Source: Acidobacteriota bacterium
GTDB lineage: Bacteria > Acidobacteriota > Vicinamibacteria > Vicinamibacterales > UBA8438
Length of the DNA: 64,000 nt
NCBI GenBank assembly: GCA_009838525.1
Contig: VXRJ01000035.1
Coordinates: 133,462 to 197,461 of the forward strand
Direction of reading: 5' to 3'
Positions 54,582 through 62,069 of the stretch are shown in pieces (position 1 is the stretch's first letter; each line of letters opens with the position of its first letter). A program made the translations under genes and the position numbers. The notes beneath the pieces are model-generated. The model ran no database searches. It saw nothing but the letters and a program-made list of their open reading frames with translations, and was not told the origin of the DNA.

Positions 54582-56783
54582 TCACTCCTTCGAAAAGTCC
54601 GCCTCGAACGCCCGGCCGGATCCGAACACCTTCGCCTCGCCGTCCTCTCCCGTGAGCAGACCCAGGGTGGTGTCGCGGGTTTCCGACGCCGCCGCAAGAA
54701 AGCTGACGCTGTGGGTGCGACCCAGGCGGAAGCGGCCGTCGACGCCGCCCACACGGTTGTATTCGTCGCCGAACTCGCGCGCCGTCGCGATGGCGCCGAG
54801 ATACGACTCCGCATAGAAGTCGTAGCGGGCGCGGCCGAGTAATGTCTGCGCCGTCTCTCCGCACCGCGCGGCGTCCGGCCCGTCGAGGCACCCTGCCTTC
54901 TCGTCGTCGGCCACGACGACGCCAATCGTGGTCTGGCCCACCTTTCCGGTCAGCTTCCCGCCGAACCGGGGATCGACGATCGTGCGGGTATGCACGAGCG
55001 TGAGCGGCGTCGCCGTCTGGAAGATCTCCTGTCCCTCGAGGAAGAACGGGCGCTGCTCCGGATAGAAGAGGTCAAAGCGCTGATTCGTCTCGATCTGCGG
55101 CCGGTCCGACTCGATCTGCGAGAAGTCGGGGTTGTAGGTGATGTCGGCGGTCAGGTTGGGAGTGAGGCCGTACTTGACGCCGAGTCCGAGGTCGCCGAGA
55201 GGATCGTTCGTGTTGAAGGCGCCGGTCGTCGTGTCGAGCGAACCGAATCCCAGGCCGGTCAGCTCCGGCAGGAACTCCAGGTTCCGGCTCCGCGACAGGT
55301 CCGTCATGCCCGTGAGCAGGCCGAACTGGGTGAGCTGGCCGGCCACGCCGCGCGAGATGGGCGCCCACGACTGCGCCTCCGACTTGTCCCGGATGATGCG
55401 AGTGATCTGAAAACCCCAGCGATGGTCCTGACCCGACGGGCGGGACGGGTAACGCAGGCTCTTGAACGGGATACGCATCTCGGCGGTCCAGCCGTCGGCG
55501 ACGATCTGGCCCCCGGTGTCGAAGAGCGCGTTCCAGGAGTCGTCGCCGCGGATGCCGAACTGGCCCGAGCGGCTCATTCCGCTCCCGCTTCTCCTCCGTG
55601 ATCCGCCGCTGCCCCGCAGGACGGAAGAACTGGCGCTGGACCTCGAGAAACCGGTGCTGCCATCCGCGTTGACCAGGGAATCCGCCTGCACGCCGTAGCC
55701 GTTCACTTCGAACTGGTAGGCGCGCTGCTGATCCAGGAAGGGGTCGAAGAGCACCGACATCCGATCGTCGCCCCTGATCTCCTCGCGGTCCGAGCGGTTG
55801 ACGCGCATGACTCCCGGGTCGGTGTAGTGGGCGTAGAAGGCGAAGTAGATGTGGTCGCTGTCGTAGGCGATCCATACCTCGGTCTGTTCCGAGCCCGGAG
55901 CACCTTCCACCGGTGCAATCTGGATGAAGTCCGTGAGGTGCGTCGCGGTTTCCCAGACCGCGTCGTCGAGCCGGCCGTCGATGCGCGGCGGCGTGGAGAT
56001 CCGCGCGACCGTGGCCGTCGGGCGCTCCCGGCCGGTCGGGATGAACCCGCCGCCGCCCGGCCCGCCGGGCCGCCCCCGCTGTGACGCCACGCTCCCGGCG
56101 CCAGGTTCCCCGAAGGCCAGTGCGCCCGTGACGGCGCGCTCGGGCTGCGCCCCCGGTGCCGCGGAGTCGGGGCCGGGCCCGGTTCCTGCGGGGGAGATAT
56201 CGGGCGGGGGCTCCACGGGAAGGAGGCCGGATGGAGCTTCCGAGTCAGCGAGTCGGGAAGGCGGAGCGGCCATTCCGCCCGACAGGTGCGTCACGAGCGC
56301 CCCTGCAACGTTGTCCTGTACGTCGAACAGCTCGTCGAGCGCACCGTCGGTCCGCGTGGCGAAGGCGACCGCGCCGGTTGCGACGTTCACGAGTCGGGCC
56401 GTGACCCGCAGCCGATTTCCCATGCGCTGCAGGGAGCCGTCGACGAGCCACGCGACTCCACGTTGCCGCCATTCGGCGAGCCCGGCCGCGGCGCCCCTCG
56501 CGCCGTTCCCGTTGCCATTGCCAGTCCGGTTCCGGTTTCCTGCGCGGGCCGGGTCACGGAAGTCCCGATCCACCACCGTCAGTCCAGCGGCCCGGAGGTC
56601 GGCAACGATCGTCGCCGCGAGGCCGTCGCCGATCCAACCGTCGGCCGGCTGCCGGCTGAGGTTGGTGAATGGGTTTACGGCTACCTTGGCGGACGGTTGT
56701 GCCGCTGCGGGAAGCGCCGGCCCGACGGCCGCCGTGAAGGCAAGAACCGCCGCAACGACGCCCTGGCGGGCGCAAAGGAGCAT
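54582..56783 (-). CDS. TolB-like/DUF5916 outer membrane protein, interrupted by TGA
   Basis: 733 aa, then an in-frame TGA (54584-54582) and a further 263 codons of the same protein. A signal peptide (ending PAAAQ) is followed by a TolB/FlgO-like domain (VAVNPFTNLSRQPADGWIG; IVADLRAAGLTVVDRD), a Pro/Gly linker, a CBM9-like DUF5916 N-domain (IDGRLDDAVWETATHLTDF; DSDHIYFAFYAHY) and part of the barrel. The stop falls at SKE-*-RNLSYNISHSS; a Trp codon there would suit the context. Either a recent nonsense change or a sequence error. Confidence 0.8.
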   Translation of the reverse strand: MLLCARQGVVAAVLAFTAAVGPALPAAAQPSAKVAVNPFTNLSRQPADGWIGDGLAATIVADLRAAGLTVVDRDFRDPARAGNRNRTGNGNGNGARGAAAGLAEWRQRGVAWLVDGSLQRMGNRLRVTARLVNVATGAVAFATRTDGALDELFDVQDNVAGALVTHLSGGMAAPPSRLADSEAPSGLLPVEPPPDISPAGTGPGPDSAAPGAQPERAVTGALAFGEPGAGSVASQRGRPGGPGGGGFIPTGRERPTATVARISTPPRIDGRLDDAVWETATHLTDFIQIAPVEGAPGSEQTEVWIAYDSDHIYFAFYAHYTDPGVMRVNRSDREEIRGDDRMSVLFDPFLDQQRAYQFEVNGYGVQADSLVNADGSTGFSRSSASSSVLRGSGGSRRRSGSGMSRSGQFGIRGDDSWNALFDTGGQIVADGWTAEMRIPFKSLRYPSRPSGQDHRWGFQITRIIRDKSEAQSWAPISRGVAGQLTQFGLLTGMTDLSRSRNLEFLPELTGLGFGSLDTTTGAFNTNDPLGDLGLGVKYGLTPNLTADITYNPDFSQIESDRPQIETNQRFDLFYPEQRPFFLEGQEIFQTATPLTLVHTRTIVDPRFGGKLTGKVGQTTIGVVVADDEKAGCLDGPDAARCGETAQTLLGRARYDFYAESYLGAIATAREFGDEYNRVGGVDGRFRLGRTHSVSFLAAASETRDTTLGLLTGEDGEAKVFGSGRAFEADFSKE

Positions 56784-56793
56784 GTGACCGCCA

Positions 56794-56799
56794 AGTCTA
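56794..56799 (-). promoter_or_regulatory. -10-like element for the DUF5916 gene
   Basis: TAGACT on the minus strand ends 10 bases before the ATG at 56783, within the maf stop region. The predicted leader is about 4 bases. Confidence 0.3.
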
Positions 56800-57393
56800 T
56801 CTGGATCCGCGGAGGTGGAAGACGGTCTCCGCCAGCTCGTGCAGGAGTGCTTCGAGGCGCGCGACCGGCAGCCCGACCACGTTCGTGTAGGACCCCTCGA
56901 TCCGTTCCACGAACCGCGACCCGAGACCCTGCGCGGCGTACGCCCCTGCCTTGTCATCCCCCTCCCCGGTCGCCACATACCAGGCGATCCGATCGGGGTC
57001 CAGGGGAACGAACGACACGCACGTCGTCTCCACCGCCTCAACGGTCTGCCCGCCCGCGATCACCGCGAGGCCGGTCAGCACCTCGTGGGTTCGCCCCGCG
57101 AGCCGGCCCAGCATCACGGCGGACTCGCGGCGGTCGGCCGGTTTTCCGAGCACGTCGCCGTCGACGACGACAATCGTGTCCGCGGCCACCACAGCCTTCC
57201 CATCCGCCTCCGCCAGGGCGCCGGAGACCACCGTCGCGGCCTTGGCCCGCGCCAGCCGGAGCACGTAGTCCCGAGGCGATTCACCCGGCAGACGGCGCTC
57301 GTCGACATCGGCCGGGATGACGTCGAAGTCGTACCCCGCTTCGCGCAACAGGTGGGATCGGCGGGGCGAGCGGGACGCCAGCACGAGGCGCAC
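56797..57393 (-). CDS. maf: Maf-like nucleotide pyrophosphatase
   Basis: 198 aa. LVLASRSPRRSHLL opens the protein, with ADVDERRLPGESP, VVAADTIVVVDGDVLGKP (DTIV) and GSYTNVVGLPVARLE, the Maf signature. It hydrolyses dTTP/UTP or modified nucleotides to limit their incorporation. GTG start at 57393 with a TATCAT -10 only 6 bases upstream. Confidence 0.92.
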   Translation of the reverse strand: MRLVLASRSPRRSHLLREAGYDFDVIPADVDERRLPGESPRDYVLRLARAKAATVVSGALAEADGKAVVAADTIVVVDGDVLGKPADRRESAVMLGRLAGRTHEVLTGLAVIAGGQTVEAVETTCVSFVPLDPDRIAWYVATGEGDDKAGAYAAQGLGSRFVERIEGSYTNVVGLPVARLEALLHELAETVFHLRGSR

Positions 57394-57399
57394 GGCGCG

Positions 57400-57409
57400 A
57401 TGATACACT
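57400..57409. promoter_or_regulatory. Overlapping divergent -10 elements of maf and the DciA-like gene
   Basis: In the ten bases ATGATACACT, the minus strand reads TATCAT (57405-57400) and the plus strand TACACT (57404-57409). Predicted starts are at 57393 (the maf GTG itself) and about 57416 (2 bases before the ATG at 57418). Confidence 0.5.
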
Positions 57410-57417
57410 CGCGACCG

Positions 57418-57771
57418 ATGGTCCCCGTGCAGCATCAGGCGGCACGTACGCTTGGGGTTCTGCTTCGCCGGCAGCCCCTGACGGAGGCGAAACTGCGCTT
57501 CGCCTGGCGGGCCGCGGTGGGGGATCGGATCGACCGCGCAACGACCGTCCGCCTCAGTCCCGGCGGCACGCTGACAGTCCGCGCCGACGAAGACGGCTGG
57601 GGTCGCGCCATTCGCGCCGCCCGCCGCCTGATCGCCGCGCGACTGCGCGACATCCTGGGCCCGGGACACGTCAAGCGGATCACCGTCAAGACCGAAGGAG
57701 ACGCGCATGCATTCCGCCGTCATCACCAGCGCCGTCCGGCTGCCGACCGGCAAGTTCCTCGGAGCGCTTAG
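57418..57771 (+). CDS. DUF721/DciA-like protein
   Basis: 117 aa. [39 protein letters not shown] and [18 protein letters not shown] with [13 protein letters not shown] follow the DUF721/DciA pattern. DciA proteins load the replicative helicase, and this could do the same; the short length and weak motif keep it tentative. The last 65 bases overlap the thiolase gene in another frame, which is unusual; the AAGGAGA ribosome site of that gene lies inside this one. Confidence 0.75.
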   Translation: MVPVQHQAARTLGVLLRRQPLTEAKLRFAWRAAVGDRIDRATTVRLSPGGTLTVRADEDGWGRAIRAARRLIAARLRDILGPGHVKRITVKTEGDAHAFRRHHQRRPAADRQVPRSA

Positions 57772-58891
57772 CCAGCTTCCCGCTACGGATCTGGGCGCAC
57801 GGGTCATCCGCGAAAGCGTCCGGCGGGCCGCCATCGACCCGGATGTCGTCGACGAGTGCATCATGGGCAACGTCGTCTCGGCCGGCCTCGGTCAGGCGCC
57901 GGCCCGGCAGGCGGCGCTCGACGCCGGCCTGCCCGACCACGTAGGCGCCCTCACCATCAACAAGGTGTGCGGATCGGGTCTGAAGGCGGTGATGCTCGCG
58001 GCGCAGGGAATCGCCACCGGGGACATCGAGGTGGCGGTCGCGGGCGGCATGGAATCGATGAGCAACTGCCCCTACGTCCTGCCGAACGCACGGAGCGGGA
58101 TGCGGATGGGGAACGGCCAGGTCCTCGACTCGATGATGCACGACGGGCTCTGGTGCGCCGTCGAGAACTGGTCGATGGGCGAGGCGGCCGAGGCCGTCGT
58201 CGAACGGTACGGGGTGACACGCGAGGACCAGGACGGCTTCGCGGCGGCAAGTCACCAGAAAGCCGCCGCCGCGATCCGCGACTGCCATTTCAGGGATGAA
58301 ATCCTCCCGGTCGAGATTCCCCAGCGGAAGGGCGATCCGATCCGCCTGGAGTACGACGAGGGGGTCCGGCCCGACTCCACGGCCGAAGCGCTGGCGAGGC
58401 TTCGCCCCGCGTTCGTGAAGGACGGCACGGTGACCGCCGGCAACGCGCCGGGCGTCAACGACGGCGCCGCCGCCGTTGTCGTGATGTCCGAGGCGAAGGC
58501 GGAAGCGCTGGGCCAGACGCCGATGGCGCGCATCGTCGGGCAGGCCGTGAGCGGCCGGCCGGCGAAGTGGCTCCTGATGACGCCGGTCGAAGCCGTCCAG
58601 AAGCTGCTCGCGAAGGTGGACTGGTCGCTCGACGATGTCGACCTGATCGAATTGAACGAGGCGTTTTCCGCCCAGGCGCTCGCCGTCATCCGCGAGCTGG
58701 GGGCCGACCCCGCGAAGGTGAACGTCAACGGCGGCGCCGTCGCGCTGGGCCATCCCATCGGCGCCAGCGGCGCGCGCATCCTGACGACGCTCCTGTACGC
58801 CCTCCGGCAGCGGAACCTGCGGCGCGGCGTCGCCACGCTCTGCCTCGGCGGCGGCAATGGCGTCGCTCTCGCCATCGAACGGCTGAACTAG
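57707..58891 (+). CDS. Thiolase (acetyl-CoA C-acetyltransferase)
   Basis: 394 aa. The nucleophile Cys is in [35 protein letters not shown] holds the His, and the second Cys is in [12 protein letters not shown]. Length and motifs fit biosynthetic or degradative acetoacetyl-CoA thiolase. AAGGAGA stands 6 bases before the ATG, inside the end of the DciA-like gene. Confidence 0.93.
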   Translation: MHSAVITSAVRLPTGKFLGALSQLPATDLGARVIRESVRRAAIDPDVVDECIMGNVVSAGLGQAPARQAALDAGLPDHVGALTINKVCGSGLKAVMLAAQGIATGDIEVAVAGGMESMSNCPYVLPNARSGMRMGNGQVLDSMMHDGLWCAVENWSMGEAAEAVVERYGVTREDQDGFAAASHQKAAAAIRDCHFRDEILPVEIPQRKGDPIRLEYDEGVRPDSTAEALARLRPAFVKDGTVTAGNAPGVNDGAAAVVVMSEAKAEALGQTPMARIVGQAVSGRPAKWLLMTPVEAVQKLLAKVDWSLDDVDLIELNEAFSAQALAVIRELGADPAKVNVNGGAVALGHPIGASGARILTTLLYALRQRNLRRGVATLCLGGGNGVALAIERLN

Positions 58892-58995
58892 CGCGCCTGG
58901 GCGGGGACCATCCTGCCATCCGACCCGCGCGCCTGGGCCGCCGCGCCGAATTAGAATGAACCGGACGCCACGGTTCGCGGGACAGGGAGGCGGGC

Positions 58996-60180
58996 ATGAA
59001 GCGATGGACGCGGGCGGCGGTTGTTCTGGCCCTGGTCGACTTCGTTCCGGCGTGGCCCGGAGTCGCCTGCGGCGGCCAGGCACTGCCCGACGACATCCAC
59101 GACGAGTCGCGCAGCCGCCTTCCGACGATAGATCGCACCGAGCTGGATGCCGAGCGCCGGCGGGCGTACGACGCGGCGGTCGCCGGTGAGTCTGGCGCGC
59201 CTGCCGGCGCCGCGGCCCTGCGCCTGCACGGTTCGGGCGCGGACCTCCGGTTCGATGCGCCGATGGGACGCCGGCTGACCGAGCTGGCCATCCTGACGAC
59301 GGCGCGCGAGTACGATCAACCGTACGAGTGGGCGCTGCACGAGCTCGAGGCGCTCGCGGTCGGACTGGACGCCGAGATCATCGACATCGTTCGGCACCGC
59401 AAGCCCTTCACCGAACTGGCGGCCCGTGAAGCGATCATCATCGAACTGGGCCGGGAGCTTCTCGGCACCCGTCGGCTCCGGGCCGACACCTACGCGCGAG
59501 CACTGGCGCTTCTGGGCAAGACCAACCTGGTCGACGTCGTCGACGTGATGGGCCGGTACGCCAGCACAGCGGCCACCCTCACCGCGTTCAACCAGCGGAT
59601 GCCGTCCGGCTGGAGGCAGTCGCTCCCGCTGCCATTCACCCACCCCGAGGACATCCACCCCGATTCCCGAAGCCGCCTGCCGCTGCGGAGTCCGGAGAGC
59701 CGGACGTCGGTGTCGGTGCTCTACGGCCGCATGCTGTCGCCCTCCGGCATTGGTCCCGGCGTTATCCGCGGTTACGGGGACGGCCAGGCATCGCTGGAAG
59801 CCCGGGTCGGGCGACGGCTGATGCAGCTGGCGATACTGGTGACGGCGCGCACCCACGACTCCCAGTACGACTGGACGATGAACGAGCCGAGGGCCGCCGA
59901 GGCGGGCGTCGAGCCGGAGTTGATGGACATCGTCCGCCACCACCGGCCACTGGCCGGCGTCGACGCGGAGGACGCGGCGTTGATCGCGTTCGGACGCGAG
60001 TTGTTCAACGATCACAACGTCAGCGCGGAGACCTACGCGCGGGCGGAGCAGGCGTTCGGGGTGCGGGATCTGGTGGACATCGTCGGTCTCATGGGCTCCC
60101 ACGCGGCGGACGCCGCCGTACTGGCGGCCTTCGACCAGCATCTGCCGGAAGGAGTGGAGCCGCTGCTGCCGCTCGACTAG
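58996..60180 (+). CDS. Two-domain carboxymuconolactone decarboxylase-like secreted protein
   Basis: 394 aa with a signal peptide (about residues 1-31). Two tandem helical domains resemble the AhpD/CMD fold: RRLTELAILTTAREYDQPYE, WALHELEALAVGLDAEII and DIVRHRKPF in the first; RRLMQLAILVTARTHDSQYD and DIVRHHRPL in the second. Neither has the CxxC of AhpD, so the enzyme activity, if any, is not that of AhpD. GGGAGG precedes the ATG. Confidence 0.8.
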   Translation: MKRWTRAAVVLALVDFVPAWPGVACGGQALPDDIHDESRSRLPTIDRTELDAERRRAYDAAVAGESGAPAGAAALRLHGSGADLRFDAPMGRRLTELAILTTAREYDQPYEWALHELEALAVGLDAEIIDIVRHRKPFTELAAREAIIIELGRELLGTRRLRADTYARALALLGKTNLVDVVDVMGRYASTAATLTAFNQRMPSGWRQSLPLPFTHPEDIHPDSRSRLPLRSPESRTSVSVLYGRMLSPSGIGPGVIRGYGDGQASLEARVGRRLMQLAILVTARTHDSQYDWTMNEPRAAEAGVEPELMDIVRHHRPLAGVDAEDAALIAFGRELFNDHNVSAETYARAEQAFGVRDLVDIVGLMGSHAADAAVLAAFDQHLPEGVEPLLPLD

Positions 60181-60242
60181 CGGCGCCGCGTCGGTACGAG
60201 ATGATTCTTCGGAGCCGGGTTCGGCTCTCTCGGGAGGTTGGC

Positions 60243-61460
60243 ATGAAGGTCAGACGTTCGGTTCTCCTGGCAGCGTCTCTGGTGATCCTCTTCGGCGCGT
60301 TCGGCCATGCGCAGGAGGACGCGCCGATCGGCGTCCCGGTGCCGCCGCTGGGCGACGGCCCGTGGGTGATCGATACCGCGGAGCAACACAAGATCCGGGT
60401 CAACCTGGTGGCCAGGGGGCTGGAGAATCCCTGGGCTATCGCATTTATGCCGGACGGCGCCATGCTGCTCACCGAACGGTCGGGCCGGCTGCGCATCGTT
60501 CGCGACGGGGAGCTCGACCCGCAGTCCATCTCCGGCGTGCCGGAGGTCCGGACCGATGGCAATGGCGGCCTGATGGACGTGGCCGTCCATCCCGACTTCG
60601 CCGACAACGGTCTCGTCTATCTCACCTACACCAAGGGGCACGACGACGGCCGCGGCTCGCCGGCCCTCGCGCGGGGGAGGCTGGAAGGGTATGAGCTCCA
60701 TGACGTCAGGGACCTGGTCGTCACCGAACCCTTCCATACCAATTCGGGACTCAACGGACGCGTCGCCTTCGGCCGCGACGGGAAGGTCTACATGTCCACC
60801 GGCGGCCGGATCCGGTCGCCGGCCGGCGATCTGCTCAACGCCCCGCAGGATCCCATGAGCCTGCGCGGCAAGGTGCTGCGCCTCAACGATGACGGCTCGG
60901 CGCCGGACGACAACCCGTTCGTGAACGAGCCGGGGCACCGGCCGGAGATTTACACGATTGGGCATCGCAACACGCTCGGCCTCATGCTGCACCCCGAGAC
61001 CGGCGACATCTGGCAGCACGAGAACGGGCCCAACGGCGGCGACGAACTGAACGTTCTCCTCTCCGGGCGCAACTACGGCTGGCCCCTGATGAGCTTCGGA
61101 CGCCTCTATCCCGGCGCGCGGGTGTCACCGCATCCGACGCGCGACGGCTACGAGTCGCCAATCATCGTCTGGCTGCCCGCCATCGCGGCGGCCGGCATGG
61201 CGGTCTATACCGGCGATCAATTCCCGGCGTGGAAGGGCAACCTGTTCGTCGGAGCTCTCCAGCAGGGCGGAATACCGGGGACCGGCCATCTGCAGCGCAT
61301 CGTGTTCAACGAGCACCTCGAGGAGTTGCGGCGCGAGTCTATGCTGACCGAGCTGCGGCAGCGCGTTCGGGAGGTGCGCGAAGGCCCCGACGGGCTGCTC
61401 TACGTGCTGACGGACCACGACGACGACGGCACGCTTCTGCGTATCGAGCCGACCTCGTGA
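60243..61460 (+). CDS. PQQ-dependent sugar dehydrogenase (YliI/Asd-like)
   Basis: 405 aa with a signal peptide ending near GHAQED. A six-bladed propeller with LENPWAIAFMPDGAMLLTER, VAVHPDFADNGLVYLTY, FHTNSGLNGRVAFGRDGK, YTIGHRNTLGLMLHPET and ENGPNGGDELNVL is the soluble aldose-sugar dehydrogenase family. PQQ and calcium are the usual cofactors. ATG 60243 is preceded by GGGAGG. Confidence 0.93.
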   Translation: MKVRRSVLLAASLVILFGAFGHAQEDAPIGVPVPPLGDGPWVIDTAEQHKIRVNLVARGLENPWAIAFMPDGAMLLTERSGRLRIVRDGELDPQSISGVPEVRTDGNGGLMDVAVHPDFADNGLVYLTYTKGHDDGRGSPALARGRLEGYELHDVRDLVVTEPFHTNSGLNGRVAFGRDGKVYMSTGGRIRSPAGDLLNAPQDPMSLRGKVLRLNDDGSAPDDNPFVNEPGHRPEIYTIGHRNTLGLMLHPETGDIWQHENGPNGGDELNVLLSGRNYGWPLMSFGRLYPGARVSPHPTRDGYESPIIVWLPAIAAAGMAVYTGDQFPAWKGNLFVGALQQGGIPGTGHLQRIVFNEHLEELRRESMLTELRQRVREVREGPDGLLYVLTDHDDDGTLLRIEPTS

Positions 61461-61497
61461 GGACGTCCGGGCTGACGCGACGACCGGCAGATTGCAC

Positions 61498-61513
61498 CCA
61501 CCCGCGCGGGTGG
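61498..61513. terminator. Perfect 16-bp palindrome after the sugar dehydrogenase
   Basis: CCACCCGCGCGGGTGG, 37 bases after the stop and 53 before ccmE. It would fold into a GC-rich hairpin; no T-run, so factor-independent termination is uncertain. Confidence 0.4.
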
Positions 61514-61554
61514 TGGCGCCGCCGTGACCGTTGACGGGTTCGCAGCCGGGGCGA

Positions 61555-61560
61555 TATCCT
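61555..61560 (+). promoter_or_regulatory. -10-like element for ccmE
   Basis: TATCCT ends 6 bases before the ATG at 61567; the expected transcript start is the A of the start codon, so the message would be leaderless. Confidence 0.45.
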
Positions 61561-61566
61561 AGTCCC

Positions 61567-62028
61567 ATGCCGAGTACCGCACTGAAAGTCGTCCTGACCA
61601 CCGGCGTGCTCTGCGCCGCGTTCGCGGGACTGCTCTGGACCACGATGCAGGAGGGCGCGCAGTTCTACCTGGAGGTGGAAGAAGTGCTCGCCGAGCCTGC
61701 CGAGTGGGAAGGGAAACCGCTTCAGGTGCATGGCTACGCCGCCAACGTGATGCGCCGTCCGGACAGCCTTGACTGGCGTTTCGAGATCACCGACAGCGTC
61801 GAGAACCGGACGATGACGATGAACGCCGTCTACTCCGGAATCGTTCCCGACACGTTCGACAACCACGCCGAAGTCGTGGCGACGGGGCGGCTCGTGGGCG
61901 ACACGTTCCACATCGATCCCGACGGCATCATGGCCAAGTGTCCGTCGAAGTACGAGGAACAACCTTCCGTCGGCGAGGCGGCGGGTGGCTACGTGTCGGG
62001 CACCGGAACCGCCGGCGCCGGCAACTGA
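61567..62028 (+). CDS. ccmE: Cytochrome c maturation protein CcmE, Cys-type heme chaperone
   Basis: 153 aa. One N-terminal transmembrane helix and an OB-fold with PLQVHGYAANVM and RFEITDSVENRTM. The heme-binding motif is C125-P-S-K-Y129 (CxxxY) in place of HxxxY, a variant known from archaea and some bacteria whose Ccm system lacks CcmH. It would carry heme to CcmF, the next gene. Confidence 0.87.
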   Translation: MPSTALKVVLTTGVLCAAFAGLLWTTMQEGAQFYLEVEEVLAEPAEWEGKPLQVHGYAANVMRRPDSLDWRFEITDSVENRTMTMNAVYSGIVPDTFDNHAEVVATGRLVGDTFHIDPDGIMAKCPSKYEEQPSVGEAAGGYVSGTGTAGAGN

Positions 62029-62069
62029 CAATCGGCTCCTGACACCACGGCCCGGGGGCCGTCCTAGCC

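Noticed and set aside
54582-54584. TGA as selenocysteine in the DUF5916 gene
   Set aside because: No redox motif around the site, no hairpin of SECIS type after the TGA, and the context suits Trp.
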